Assembly (NCBI GenBank): GCA_040403095.1
Contig: JBBALI010000004.1
Coordinates: forward strand, 98,614-162,613
From: JAQVCM01 sp040403095
Lineage (GTDB): Bacteria; Bacteroidota; Bacteroidia; Flavobacteriales_D; Crocinitomicaceae
Reading direction: 5' to 3'
Length of the DNA: 64,000 nucleotides
Shown here piece after piece: positions 44,367 to 52,941 of the stretch (position 1 is the stretch's first letter; each line of letters begins with the position of its first letter). The translations under genes and the position numbers were made by a program. A model generated the notes under the pieces. It was not told the DNA's origin. It searched no databases and saw only the letters and a program-made list of their open reading frames with translations.

Positions 44367-46955
44367 TTATTCCACATCGCTGTTTTCAATATCCGTGCCA
44401 GTTTCAGAATCTTCTGTTGAATCGTCATCTGAAACCTCTGGATTTCCATCAATTAACTCCAATCCTTCCACGTCTTCGATTTCTTCTTCATCTTCGGTTC
44501 TTGGAACTCTTGCAACTGCTGCAATTGCTGCAGTACCTTTTAAGTTGATCAAACGAACACCTTGGGCAGCTCTTCCCATCACACGAATAACATCCATGTG
44601 CATGCGAATTGTAATCCCCGCTTTGGTGATAATCATCAAATCATCTTCGTCGTTGACACTCTTAATTGCCAACAAGGGACCAGTTTTTTCAGTGATATTC
44701 AAAGTTTTAACACCTTTTCCACCTCTGTTTGTAACTCTGTACACTGGTTCACCATCTTCTGGATCATTCAAGAAAGAACGTTTTCCATAACCTTTTTCAG
44801 ATACAACTAAAACAGTCTCAGCAGCTTTGTCGATTACACAAACCATTCCAACTACTTCATCACCTTCGATAGTCATGTTTACACCGCGAACTCCAGAAGC
44901 ATTTCTTCCCATTGGACGAACTTTCTCTTCGTTGAATCGAATTGCTCTACCAGATTTCGTTGCCATGACAATTTCATTTGTTCCGTCAGTCAATTTAGCT
45001 TCCAATAATTCATCGTTTTCACGAATGGTAATGGCGTTGATTCCATTGATTCTTGGACGAGAATATGCTTCCAATGAAGTTTTCTTGATGATTCCTTCTT
45101 TGGTACACATGATGATGAAATTGTTTTGAACGTATTCTTTGTCCGTCAAATCTTGAACTTTCACATAAGCTTTCACTTTGTCGTCTTGTTCAATATTTAA
45201 GAGATTTTGAATCGCTCTTCCTTTGGATAATTTATTTCCTTCAGGAATTTCATAAACACGCATCCAGAAACATCTACCTTTTTCGGTAAATATCAATAGG
45301 TAATTGTGATTTGTTGCATCAAATAAATGCTCCAAGAAATCTTTATCGCGTGTTGTAGAACCTTTAGATCCCATTCCACCGCGATTTTGTACTTTGTACT
45401 CAGTTAAACTTGTACGTTTGATGTAACCAGCGTGCGAAATTGTAATAATAACTTCTTCATCAGGAATCAAATCTTCCATGCGCATTTCGCTAGCGGAATA
45501 TTCAATTCTTGAACGACGTGCATCGCCATATTTATCTTTGATGTATTGCAATTCATCTTTAATGATTTGCATTCTTCTTTCTTCATTTGATAAAATGTCT
45601 TTCAAATCAGCAATTAAAGCCATCAAATCAGCATACTCAGCTCTTAATTTATCTTGTTCAAGTCCTGTCAATTGTCTCAAACGCATTTCAACAATCGCAC
45701 GAGACTGAATTTCGCTCAATGCAAAACGAGCGATCAAATTGTCACGAGCTTCTTCAGGGCTTTTTGATGCACGAATGATTTTAATTACTTCATCAATGTT
45801 ATCTGATGCAATAATCAATCCTTCTAAAATATGCGCTCTTTCTTCCGCTTTTCTTAAATCAAATTTCGTTCTACGAATAATTACTTCATGACGGAAATTG
45901 ATGAAGTGCATGATCATGTCACGCAAAGTCAACATTTCAGGTCTTCCATCGACTAAAGCGATGTTATTTACTGAAAATGAAGTTTGTAACGACGTGAACT
46001 TAAATAATTTATTTAACACAACATTTGAAATTGCGTCTCGTTTCAGTTCATAAACGATGCGCATTCCGTTTCTATCAGATTCATCTCTAATATCAGAAAT
46101 TCCTTCAATCTTTTTGTCATTCACTAAATCAGCAGTCTTTTTAATCAACTCTGATTTATTGATTTGGTATGGAATTTCAGTTACGATAATTTGCTCACGA
46201 CCGTTAGATTCTTCAATCTCGGTTTTGGCGCGCATTACAATTCTTCCACGACCAGTCAACAAGGCATCACGAACACCTTCATATCCGTAAATAATTCCAC
46301 CTGTTGGGAAATCTGGTGCTTTGATATATTGCAATAATTCTTCCGCTTCAATGTCTTTATTGTTAACAAATGCAATGCAACCATCAATTACTTCAGACAA
46401 GTTGTGAGGCGCCATATTCGTTGCCATACCTACCGCAATTCCAGAAGCACCATTAATTAAAAGGTTAGGGATTTTAGTTGGCATTACAGTCGGTTCTTGC
46501 AAACTGTCATCAAAGTTTGGAGCGAAATCAACCGTTTCTTTCTCCAAATCATCCAACATTTCCTCCGCAATTTTACGCAAACGAGCTTCCGTATAACGCA
46601 TTGCTGCTGGGCTATCACCATCTACTGAACCGAAGTTTCCTTGTCCATCCACCAAAGGATAACGCAAGGACCAAGGTTGAGCCATTCTGACCATTGTATC
46701 ATATACAGAAGAGTCACCATGTGGGTGATATTTACCCATTACTTCACCAACGATTCTCGCTGACTTTTTATGAGGTCTATTTGAATAAACCCCTAAATCT
46801 TGCATACCATATAATACACGTCTGTGAACAGGTTTGAAACCGTCACGTACATCAGGAAGTGCTCTAGAAACTATTACGGACATCGAATAATCGATGTACG
46901 CAGATTTCATTTCATCTTCAATGTTAATTTGTATTATCTTTTCTCCATCTGCCAT
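44367..46955 (-). CDS. gyrA: DNA gyrase subunit A
   Basis: 862 aa. The N-terminal breakage-reunion domain has SAYIDYSMSVIVSRALPDVRDG and the DNA-linking Tyr121 in AAMRYTEARL. The C-terminal half (about 500-820) is the six-bladed beta-pinwheel that wraps DNA. The GyrA box is QNRGGMG rather than QRRGGKG, as in other Bacteroidota. The last 40 residues are very acidic (DEEEIEDVEGLELIDG). Residues 78-90 (YHPHGDSSVYDTM) around the quinolone-resistance region carry Ser83/Ser84-type residues, so no obvious resistance change is visible. It is oriented away from the AT-rich spacer and clpC. Confidence 0.96.
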   Translation of the reverse strand: MADGEKIIQINIEDEMKSAYIDYSMSVIVSRALPDVRDGFKPVHRRVLYGMQDLGVYSNRPHKKSARIVGEVMGKYHPHGDSSVYDTMVRMAQPWSLRYPLVDGQGNFGSVDGDSPAAMRYTEARLRKIAEEMLDDLEKETVDFAPNFDDSLQEPTVMPTKIPNLLINGASGIAVGMATNMAPHNLSEVIDGCIAFVNNKDIEAEELLQYIKAPDFPTGGIIYGYEGVRDALLTGRGRIVMRAKTEIEESNGREQIIVTEIPYQINKSELIKKTADLVNDKKIEGISDIRDESDRNGMRIVYELKRDAISNVVLNKLFKFTSLQTSFSVNNIALVDGRPEMLTLRDMIMHFINFRHEVIIRRTKFDLRKAEERAHILEGLIIASDNIDEVIKIIRASKSPEEARDNLIARFALSEIQSRAIVEMRLRQLTGLEQDKLRAEYADLMALIADLKDILSNEERRMQIIKDELQYIKDKYGDARRSRIEYSASEMRMEDLIPDEEVIITISHAGYIKRTSLTEYKVQNRGGMGSKGSTTRDKDFLEHLFDATNHNYLLIFTEKGRCFWMRVYEIPEGNKLSKGRAIQNLLNIEQDDKVKAYVKVQDLTDKEYVQNNFIIMCTKEGIIKKTSLEAYSRPRINGINAITIRENDELLEAKLTDGTNEIVMATKSGRAIRFNEEKVRPMGRNASGVRGVNMTIEGDEVVGMVCVIDKAAETVLVVSEKGYGKRSFLNDPEDGEPVYRVTNRGGKGVKTLNITEKTGPLLAIKSVNDEDDLMIITKAGITIRMHMDVIRVMGRAAQGVRLINLKGTAAIAAVARVPRTEDEEEIEDVEGLELIDGNPEVSDDDSTEDSETGTDIENSDVE

Positions 46956-46971
46956 GTTGTCACATATTTAT

Positions 46972-46980
46972 TTATGCACA
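46972..46980 (+). other. Perfect DnaA-box consensus (TTATGCACA)
   Basis: TTATGCACA is an exact match to the DnaA-box consensus TTATNCACA. Its last bases pair with TGTGCG just downstream (GCACA-TTAAT-TGTGC), forming a small dyad. It is 17 bp upstream of gyrA. Confidence 0.5.
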
Positions 46981-47051
46981 TTAATTGTGCGTTAAAGCAA
47001 GCACCGAAATTAGTTATTTAAAGGCTAGCTTCAACAAGTAAAACGTTGATT

Positions 47052-47104
47052 TTATAAACAAAAAACTGTGGAAAATCCCTCTTTTCGTGGAGTTATTAAC
47101 AATT
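47052..47104 (+). repeat. Repeat copy A in the gyrA-clpC spacer
   Basis: Contains TTATAAACA (47052-47060), TGTGGAAAA (47067-47075) and TTATTAACA (47093-47101), each close to a DnaA-box 9-mer. It matches copy B at 47470-47522 without gaps. Confidence 0.65.
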
Positions 47105-47469
47105 GTATTTTTTATGCAAACATTTTTGATTTTCAAATAAATTTAGAAATTGTTTTAATAGGAGTGTGGCGATTCCATTTTTCAAAATAATTATACATCA
47201 AGTTGGCTCAACTAAAACACTTTATTTTCATGTTTTTATTTGATTGAACTAACGATTTTTTAAAATTAACTCCGTGCTATGGAAACGAATAAATAAATGC
47301 CACAGCGTTTAAAAATGGGATTTAATTGTGAATTCATTATTTGCACTAAATATTTCTCAATTTTTGACAAAATGTCATTTGATAATAATTGCATGTAATT
47401 TGTGAGTAGGATAGGAGCGTTTCCAAAGTTTAGTTTGAAGTGCAAGAAATTTAAATGAAAGATTCTTGT

Positions 47470-47522
47470 TTATAAACAAAAACGTGTGGAAAATTGGCTT
47501 TTTATTTGAGTTTTCAACAATT
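47470..47522 (+). repeat. Repeat copy B in the gyrA-clpC spacer
   Basis: TTATAAACA (47470-47478), TGTGGAAAA (47485-47493) and TTTTCAACA (47511-47519), with the same spacing as in copy A. It covers the region just upstream of the clpC -7 box. Confidence 0.65.
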
Positions 47523-47531
47523 TATACGGTT

Positions 47532-47539
47532 TATATTTG
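47532..47539 (+). promoter_or_regulatory. -7 element of the clpC promoter
   Basis: TATATTTG, 47 bp before the clpC ATG, matches TAnnTTTG; a TTTG at 47505-47508 (23-bp spacer) can serve as the -33 part and lies inside repeat copy B. Confidence 0.6.
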
Positions 47540-47585
47540 TTATTCAGTTAAAAAGTGTTTATTTAGTCACTTAATAAAGTAATAA

Positions 47586-50111
47586 ATGGAAGCAAAATTT
47601 TCACCAAGAGTCAAAGACGTGATCACTTTCAGCAAGGAAGAGGCTTTGCGTTTGGGAAATGATTTCATTGGGGTTGAGCATCTTTTACTTGGAATAATCA
47701 GGGAAGGTGAAGGAAAAGCCGTCCAAATTTTAAAAGAATTCAAATTGGATTTAAAAAGTATCCGTTTGGAAATTGAAGCTGGACTTACTAAATCTGTCAA
47801 ATCTTTTTCTCAACCAATGGCCAATATTCCTTTGGTAAAGCAAACTGAGAAGGTTTTGAAATTTATGTACCTTGAAGCAAGAAATCTCAAGAGTGCTACC
47901 ATTGGAACCCAACATCTTCTTTTGTCGATTTTAAGAGATGAAAACAATGTCGCATGCAGAACACTAAACAAATACGGGGTAATTTACGATAACGCAAAAG
48001 ACGAATTAGAAAACATGCTAGAAGAAGAAAACAAAACACCAAGAGCTGAGTTTCCTGGTTCATCTGATGATGAAGGGGAAAACTTTGGTTCTGCGCAAAG
48101 AAAGCCTGCAGATCCTAAATCAAAAACACCAGTTTTAGACAATTTTGGTCGCGATTTAACTAAAATGGCTGAATCTGGAAAACTTGACCCAATTGTGGGT
48201 CGTGAAAAAGAAATTGAACGCGTAAGCCAAATTTTATCTCGCCGCAAAAAGAATAATCCAATTTTAATTGGTGAACCAGGAGTTGGTAAAAGTGCAGTCG
48301 CTGAAGGATTGGCCTTGAGAATTGTACAACGCAAAGTTTCTAGAATTTTATTCGATAAACGCATCATTTCGCTCGATTTGGCTTCTTTGGTTGCTGGTAC
48401 AAAATACCGTGGACAATTTGAAGAAAGAATGAAAGCAGTGATGGCTGAGATTGAAAAAAATCCAGACATTATTTTGTTTATAGATGAAATTCATACAATT
48501 ATTGGTGCTGGTGGCGCAAGTGGTTCATTAGATGCTTCCAATATGTTCAAACCTGCTTTGGCAAGGGGAGAAATGCAAGCAATTGGTGCAACAACATTGG
48601 ATGAATACAGACAATACATTGAAAAAGATGGCGCTTTAGAAAGACGTTTTCAAAAGGTGTTGATTGAACCAACTACAGTTGATGAAACCGTGCAAATCTT
48701 GAATAATATCAAGGAAAAATACGAAGAGCATCACATGGTCACATACACGCAAGAAGCAATTGATGCTTGTGTGAAATTGACTGATAGATACATCAGTGAT
48801 AGACATTTGCCAGATAAGGCGATTGATGCTTTGGATGAAGTTGGTTCTCGCGTACACATTACAAATATCAACGTACCTAAAGAAATAGTTTCATTAGAGG
48901 CTGAATTAGAGGCGTTGAAAGAGAAGAAAACGGAAGTAATCAAATCTCAACAATACGAGGAAGCCGCAAGATTGCGTGATGATGAGCGCAAATTGCAAGA
49001 ACAATTGGAATTGGAGAAAAAGAAATGGGAAGATGAAAGCAAGGCACATCGAGTGGTTGTTTCTGAAGACGATGTTGCTGAAGTTGTTTCCATGATGTGT
49101 GGCATTCCAGTTACAAGAATCGCACAAAAAGAAAGTGGAAAATTGGTTTTGATGGGCGAGGAGCTCAAAGGAAAAGTAATCGGTCAAGAAGAAGCAGTTG
49201 ATAAGGTTGTGAAAGCAATTCAAAGAAACCGCGCTGGATTGAAAGATCCAAACAAACCAATCGGTTCATTTTTCTTCCTAGGACCAACTGGTGTTGGTAA
49301 AACGCAATTAGCGAAAGTTTTAGCGAAATATTTATTCGATACAGAAGATTCATTGATTAGAATCGATATGTCTGAATACATGGAGAAATTCTCTATTTCA
49401 AGATTGGTTGGAGCACCTCCAGGATACGTTGGTTATGAAGAAGGTGGACAATTAACGGAAAAAGTGAGAAGAAAACCATATTCAATCATTTTGCTAGATG
49501 AAATTGAGAAAGCGCATCCAGATGTATTTAATCTTTTACTTCAAGTACTAGATGATGGTCAACTAACTGACGGATTAGGTCGTAAGGTAGATTTCAAAAA
49601 CACGATTTTGATTATGACATCCAATATTGGTGCTCGTCAATTGGCTGATTTTGGCACTGGAGTTGGATTTGGAACAAAATCTCAATCTGAGCAAAAAGAA
49701 GAAAACAGCAAAGTGGTGATTCAGAATGCATTGCGTAAAGCTTTTGCACCAGAATTTTTGAATCGTATGGATGATATGATTATGTTTAAATCTTTAGACA
49801 GACCAAGCATTCATTTAATTATTGATTTGGAATTGAACAAATTATTTCAAAGAATCAATGATTTAGGTTACCAAATTAAATTGACCGAGAAAGCGAAAGA
49901 TTTTATCGTGGACAAAGGTTATGACGAAAAATTTGGTGCAAGACCTTTGAAACGTGCAATTCAAAAATACATTGAAGATCCTTTGGCGGAAGAAATCATC
50001 AAATCTAATTTACAAGAAGGAGACACAATTTCTTTGGATTATGAAGATGCTGCAACAGAATTGAAAACTTCAATTGAAAAAGGAGCAAAGTCTAAAAAGA
50101 CTAAAGAATAA
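47586..50111 (+). CDS. clpC: ATP-dependent Clp protease ATP-binding subunit ClpC
   Basis: 841 aa. Two N-terminal Clp repeats (about 1-140; FSPRVKDVITFSKEEALRLGNDFIGVEH and the second KFMYLEARNLKSATIGTQHLL), AAA+ domain 1 with Walker A GEPGVGKS and Walker B LFIDEIHTIIGAGG, a UVR/middle coiled-coil segment (EVIKSQQYEEAARLRDDERKLQEQLELE), and AAA+ domain 2 with GPTGVGKT and ILLDEIEKAHPDVFNLLLQVLDDG. The UVR motif and the N-terminal repeats mark it as ClpC rather than ClpB or ClpA. It unfolds substrates for ClpP (not in the window). Own promoter and terminator. Only one copy is seen here. Confidence 0.96.
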   Translation: MEAKFSPRVKDVITFSKEEALRLGNDFIGVEHLLLGIIREGEGKAVQILKEFKLDLKSIRLEIEAGLTKSVKSFSQPMANIPLVKQTEKVLKFMYLEARNLKSATIGTQHLLLSILRDENNVACRTLNKYGVIYDNAKDELENMLEEENKTPRAEFPGSSDDEGENFGSAQRKPADPKSKTPVLDNFGRDLTKMAESGKLDPIVGREKEIERVSQILSRRKKNNPILIGEPGVGKSAVAEGLALRIVQRKVSRILFDKRIISLDLASLVAGTKYRGQFEERMKAVMAEIEKNPDIILFIDEIHTIIGAGGASGSLDASNMFKPALARGEMQAIGATTLDEYRQYIEKDGALERRFQKVLIEPTTVDETVQILNNIKEKYEEHHMVTYTQEAIDACVKLTDRYISDRHLPDKAIDALDEVGSRVHITNINVPKEIVSLEAELEALKEKKTEVIKSQQYEEAARLRDDERKLQEQLELEKKKWEDESKAHRVVVSEDDVAEVVSMMCGIPVTRIAQKESGKLVLMGEELKGKVIGQEEAVDKVVKAIQRNRAGLKDPNKPIGSFFFLGPTGVGKTQLAKVLAKYLFDTEDSLIRIDMSEYMEKFSISRLVGAPPGYVGYEEGGQLTEKVRRKPYSIILLDEIEKAHPDVFNLLLQVLDDGQLTDGLGRKVDFKNTILIMTSNIGARQLADFGTGVGFGTKSQSEQKEENSKVVIQNALRKAFAPEFLNRMDDMIMFKSLDRPSIHLIIDLELNKLFQRINDLGYQIKLTEKAKDFIVDKGYDEKFGARPLKRAIQKYIEDPLAEEIIKSNLQEGDTISLDYEDAATELKTSIEKGAKSKKTKE

Positions 50112-50133
50112 GAGAAATAAGCAATAGTAATGT

Positions 50134-50163
50134 GAAAGGAGTCTTAGGATTCCTTTCTTTTTG
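50134..50163 (+). terminator. Rho-independent terminator of clpC
   Basis: Stem GAAAGGA (50134-50140) / TCCTTTC (50151-50157) with a 10-nt loop, then TTTTT; 22 bp after the clpC stop. Confidence 0.75.
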
Positions 50164-50254
50164 TTTGATAATACTATTTAACATAATATTAATTATAAGA
50201 CAAATAAGTATATCTAATTTTCTAGATAATTCACTATATCTTGATGCTTTCTAT

Positions 50255-51607
50255 TTAAAACGCATGTTCTAGCGAAAAGAAAAATTGATGGTCTTCTTTT
50301 GAAATTGCATAATCGAAGCGCAAAATGGTATTTACATTCCAGGCGATTCTTAAACCTAAACCTTCGTTGTAGCGGTAATTTTTAAGTTGTTTAAAGATAT
50401 CATCGCCAGCATTGCAAACGGCGCCAACATCAAAAAATGGCACGGCGCTGAAAGCTAAATGCTGTTTAAAAACAGAAAATTGCGCAAATCTGTAGCGCAA
50501 TTCGAAATTATTGAATTGTGTCAAACGGTCCAAAAAACGACATTGTTTGTAGCCTCGCAATGTTGCGCCGCCGCCCAAACCTTCAATGCTTCCTTCAGAA
50601 CTCCATTGGTCTTGGTATTCGAAAAATGGCGATTTTCCGGCGGTGTATCCCATGGCAATTCGTCCAGCAAAAACCAATTTCTTGAGAACAGATGGAAATA
50701 ATTTGCGGTAATAATTGATATGTCCGAAAGTTTTATTGAAAGTGGCGTTTGAACCAAAACTTTTTAACGAAAGTTCGTTGGTTAATTCTGCAAAAAATCC
50801 TTTAGAAGGATCGGTTTCTAAGTCTCTAGAATCGTAAATTAGACCAAGTTGTGCGAATGTGATCGTATTTTTTCCAACTCCTGAAATCAATCCTTTATTG
50901 AAATCGTTTTGTAAAAATGAATTGCCTGCAAACGTGGTAATATTGACTGAAGCTGCTTCAAAACCGACTAAAGTTCTTAATCTTCCTTCTAAAAATGAGC
51001 GTTCCATGCTCACATTGATGATGGCTTCTTGTTTTTGATAAGTGTTGTAAAATTGATTTACGCCAGTTAAAGATCTTTCGTAATTTGCATAAGATGAATT
51101 TGTTATCAACGCTTGTGTCGGATCTCCATTCGGATAATAACTCAATCCTTGCAAACTCGTTTGCGAATTGATTCCAAAATACAAATGATTTGGATTTACC
51201 TCATACGCCATTTCACCTCTAAATCGCCATTTTGTGTCTAAAATATACGGAATATCGACCGCTATTTTTAGTTCACGTTGACTTTTGGTAGTATTGAAAA
51301 GTACTACATCAATTTTGGCTCTGTAGGCTGTATATTTAAAAAATGGATCTGATTTCTTCCCATTTAAATAAATCGTACCCTCTGCCCCATATCCAAAACC
51401 ATTCACAGGGTCTGAACTTAAATCCGGCACTCCTGTGATGTATGTTCCCTCCTTTTTATTGGCCAAATCTTCCTCGGAAAGCATTTTTTCGTCGTGAATG
51501 GCAAAAGGAAGCTTGAGTGTATCATCTAATCTTTTGGTTGAATCAACTTGTGATAAAGCATTGCTAAATAACAAAATAGAAGTTGAAAATAAAATATATT
51601 TTAACAT
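50255..51607 (-). CDS. Omp85/BamA-like outer-membrane barrel protein
   Basis: 450 aa from the ATG at 51607 (a TTG at 51625 is possible). Signal peptide at about 1-20 (ends NALSQ). Residues about 60-450 are alternating beta strands with the Omp85-type end: LVFAGRIAMGYTAGKSPFFEYQ, GLGGGATLRGYK (the conserved VRGY/LRGY-like loop), FDVGAVCNAGDD, YNEGLGLRIAWNVNTILRFDYAIS and a final FSLEHAF, whose C-terminal Phe is the usual barrel signal. POTRA domains are absent, so it is a short 'BamA/TamA family' barrel, common in Bacteroidota and of unknown cargo. It precedes the spacer that contains a fragment similar to its own C-terminal coding part. Confidence 0.8.
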   Translation of the reverse strand: MLKYILFSTSILLFSNALSQVDSTKRLDDTLKLPFAIHDEKMLSEEDLANKKEGTYITGVPDLSSDPVNGFGYGAEGTIYLNGKKSDPFFKYTAYRAKIDVVLFNTTKSQRELKIAVDIPYILDTKWRFRGEMAYEVNPNHLYFGINSQTSLQGLSYYPNGDPTQALITNSSYANYERSLTGVNQFYNTYQKQEAIINVSMERSFLEGRLRTLVGFEAASVNITTFAGNSFLQNDFNKGLISGVGKNTITFAQLGLIYDSRDLETDPSKGFFAELTNELSLKSFGSNATFNKTFGHINYYRKLFPSVLKKLVFAGRIAMGYTAGKSPFFEYQDQWSSEGSIEGLGGGATLRGYKQCRFLDRLTQFNNFELRYRFAQFSVFKQHLAFSAVPFFDVGAVCNAGDDIFKQLKNYRYNEGLGLRIAWNVNTILRFDYAISKEDHQFFFSLEHAF

Positions 51608-51760
51608 GCTTTTGGAATATTTCAACTTTTAGTGAATTTTTGTTTGAAGAAACTGAACAATTGATTTAATTTGTGTTTTTTGATGCAAAAACGGGTTCAA
51701 ATTTGTTCGCTTGCTTTAGTAAAACTCTAAAAGTAAAGCTTTGGTTGGAAATGATAAGTT

Positions 51761-51861
51761 TTATTTTGCCGGCCAATTGTACTTCTTGATGTTGTTCAAA
51801 GATTCGCCCAATTTGACAAGTTGATTTTCAAACCTTAAGGATTCGTTGTAACGGTAATTTT
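51761..51861 (-). pseudogene. Mosaic gene remnant similar to parts of dnaE2 and the adjacent barrel gene
   Basis: The 324-bp spacer 51608-51931 has no intact gene. On the minus strand a short frame reads NYRYNESLRFENQLVKLGES and ends at a TAA at 51761-51763. Its first part equals the barrel gene (19 of 20 bases, 51842-51861 against 50363-50382, coding NYRYNE) and its second part equals dnaE2 (23 identical bases, 51809-51831 against 53311-53333, coding ENQLVKL), with weaker similarity on both sides. The joint falls in TTCGTTG, present in both sources. It appears to be a decayed, chimeric duplication rather than a gene. Confidence 0.5.
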
Positions 51862-51931
51862 AATTTGTTTAAGAAGGAAATTTACATCATTGAAAATAGC
51901 TGTGAAATCTCAATGGAATTTGGCTCATAAA

Positions 51932-52705
51932 TTACTTCACTTTCTTATCAATCAGCAACAAATAATATTGTCTTTTTTCAGGTGCTAATTGCACAAAAGT
52001 GTCCCAAACCATGTGAATTGAATTTGAGTTGCCTTTCTTTTTGGATTCAACTTCAGCACTGTAAACTGTTGATGCAGGTGTAAACATTTGAGCTTCAACA
52101 TAATTTCCAAATTTCAGCGTGTCGCCAGGATTGATGGTTTGTTTTGAAACAAAATCAATTCCATTTGGTGGCGTTTTCTTTGAAATGACGGTTTGTGATT
52201 TGCGGGTAAGATTTACAATATATATTTCTGAAACATATATAATGGCGCATTCAGCCACTTTTGGTTTTTCTTCTTTTTTGGGAGCAATGTAAGGTTGATC
52301 TTGCCTAAATGTTGGAATTGTGACTGTCCTTCCGTGTCCATCATCACTTAAATCGATTACACTTGTAACCGTTCCTTGTTCGTCGAAGTAATGAGTTACA
52401 TCGCCATGTTGAATTCCTCCATCAGGTTGATCAGTGGCGTGCGCTTTTTTAATAGCTCCATTTGGATAATATTCCACTTCTACTGATGCGTGACCTCCAA
52501 CATTTCTCGTGTAGGTGGTGTAAATTTCTGTGCCATCAATTTTATAGGCTTTCAAATATCCAAAACGAATTTTCTCGCTGTTTACTAGTCGTTTGGTGGA
52601 AATTTTTCCGTTTTTGAAATACTTAAATTCAAAGGTACTGTCAGATTTTATTTTCTGATTTAAACCAAAGAAAGGAATCAAAATAAAAAGTAAAAAACAC
52701 CGCAT
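51932..52705 (-). CDS. Secreted protein of unknown function
   Basis: 257 aa from the ATG at 52705 (a TTG at 52732 would place a charged stretch before the signal peptide). Signal peptide at about 1-17 (MRCFLLFILIPFFGLNQ). The first half has MORN/toxin-antidote-like repeats 'YFKNGKISTKRLVN', 'EVEYYPNGAIKKAHATDQPDGGIQHG', 'HYFDEQGTVTSVIDL' as found in proteins with 'antitoxin component YwqK'-type repeats; a second domain (about 165-257) is beta-rich. It is a plausible periplasmic or surface protein; no function can be assigned. Confidence 0.68.
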   Translation of the reverse strand: MRCFLLFILIPFFGLNQKIKSDSTFEFKYFKNGKISTKRLVNSEKIRFGYLKAYKIDGTEIYTTYTRNVGGHASVEVEYYPNGAIKKAHATDQPDGGIQHGDVTHYFDEQGTVTSVIDLSDDGHGRTVTIPTFRQDQPYIAPKKEEKPKVAECAIIYVSEIYIVNLTRKSQTVISKKTPPNGIDFVSKQTINPGDTLKFGNYVEAQMFTPASTVYSAEVESKKKGNSNSIHMVWDTFVQLAPEKRQYYLLLIDKKVK

Positions 52706-52857
52706 AATTTTAGTTTTTTCACATTTTATCAATAAGCGTGCTAAAATTTCTAGTTATCAAAAAAGATAATGATCGTCCGCTACTTTCCCCATGTGCAGTT
52801 TTGTCATGGTTTTAAACAAAAACACACGCCAAAACTAAATCTATCCATTCATTTTAC

Positions 52858-52903
52858 GACGGATTTACATCCGTCTTTACAAATATTTCACTCCTATGGA
52901 GTT
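52858..52903. repeat. Two small dyads resembling a dispersed REP-like element
   Basis: GACGGAT (52858-52864) / ATCCGTC (52869-52875) with a 4-nt loop, and 15 bp later ACTCC-TAT-GGAGT (52890-52902). The 236-bp spacer has no gene. Sequences of this 'acggatttacatccgt ... ctcctatggag' type recur between genes in Bacteroidota, so this may be one copy of a dispersed element, but only one copy is visible in the window. Confidence 0.45.
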
Positions 52904-52941
52904 ATTGGGGAAAGAAACGAATAATCATTAAATAGATAATT

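Larger units (their letters stand above)
46956..47585. other. AT-rich gyrA-clpC divergent spacer, candidate replication origin
   Basis: 630 bp without a gene between divergent gyrA and clpC. It holds the perfect DnaA-box word at 46972, a 53-bp imperfect repeat pair (47052-47104 and 47470-47522; 41 of 53 positions equal, no gaps), each copy having TTATAAACA, TGTGGAAAA (the reverse of TTTTCCACA) and TTATTAACA or TTTTCAACA at the same relative spacing (15 and 26 bp), and the clpC promoter. Clustered DnaA-like 9-mers in an AT-rich spacer next to gyrA are what an oriC can look like, but the second repeat also lies on the clpC promoter, so a gene-regulatory role is an alternative. Confidence 0.4.

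Noticed and set aside
44367..46955. GyrA box reads QNRGGMG instead of QRRGGKG, suggesting ParC or an unusual gyrase
   Set aside because: This form is usual in Bacteroidota GyrA; the length, Tyr121 and pinwheel repeats are normal.
47984..48469. Long open frame (161 codons) antisense inside clpC, and similar antisense frames inside gyrA and carB
   Set aside because: They lie fully within well-supported genes in the mirror frame, have composition typical of reverse-complement coding sequence and no promoter.
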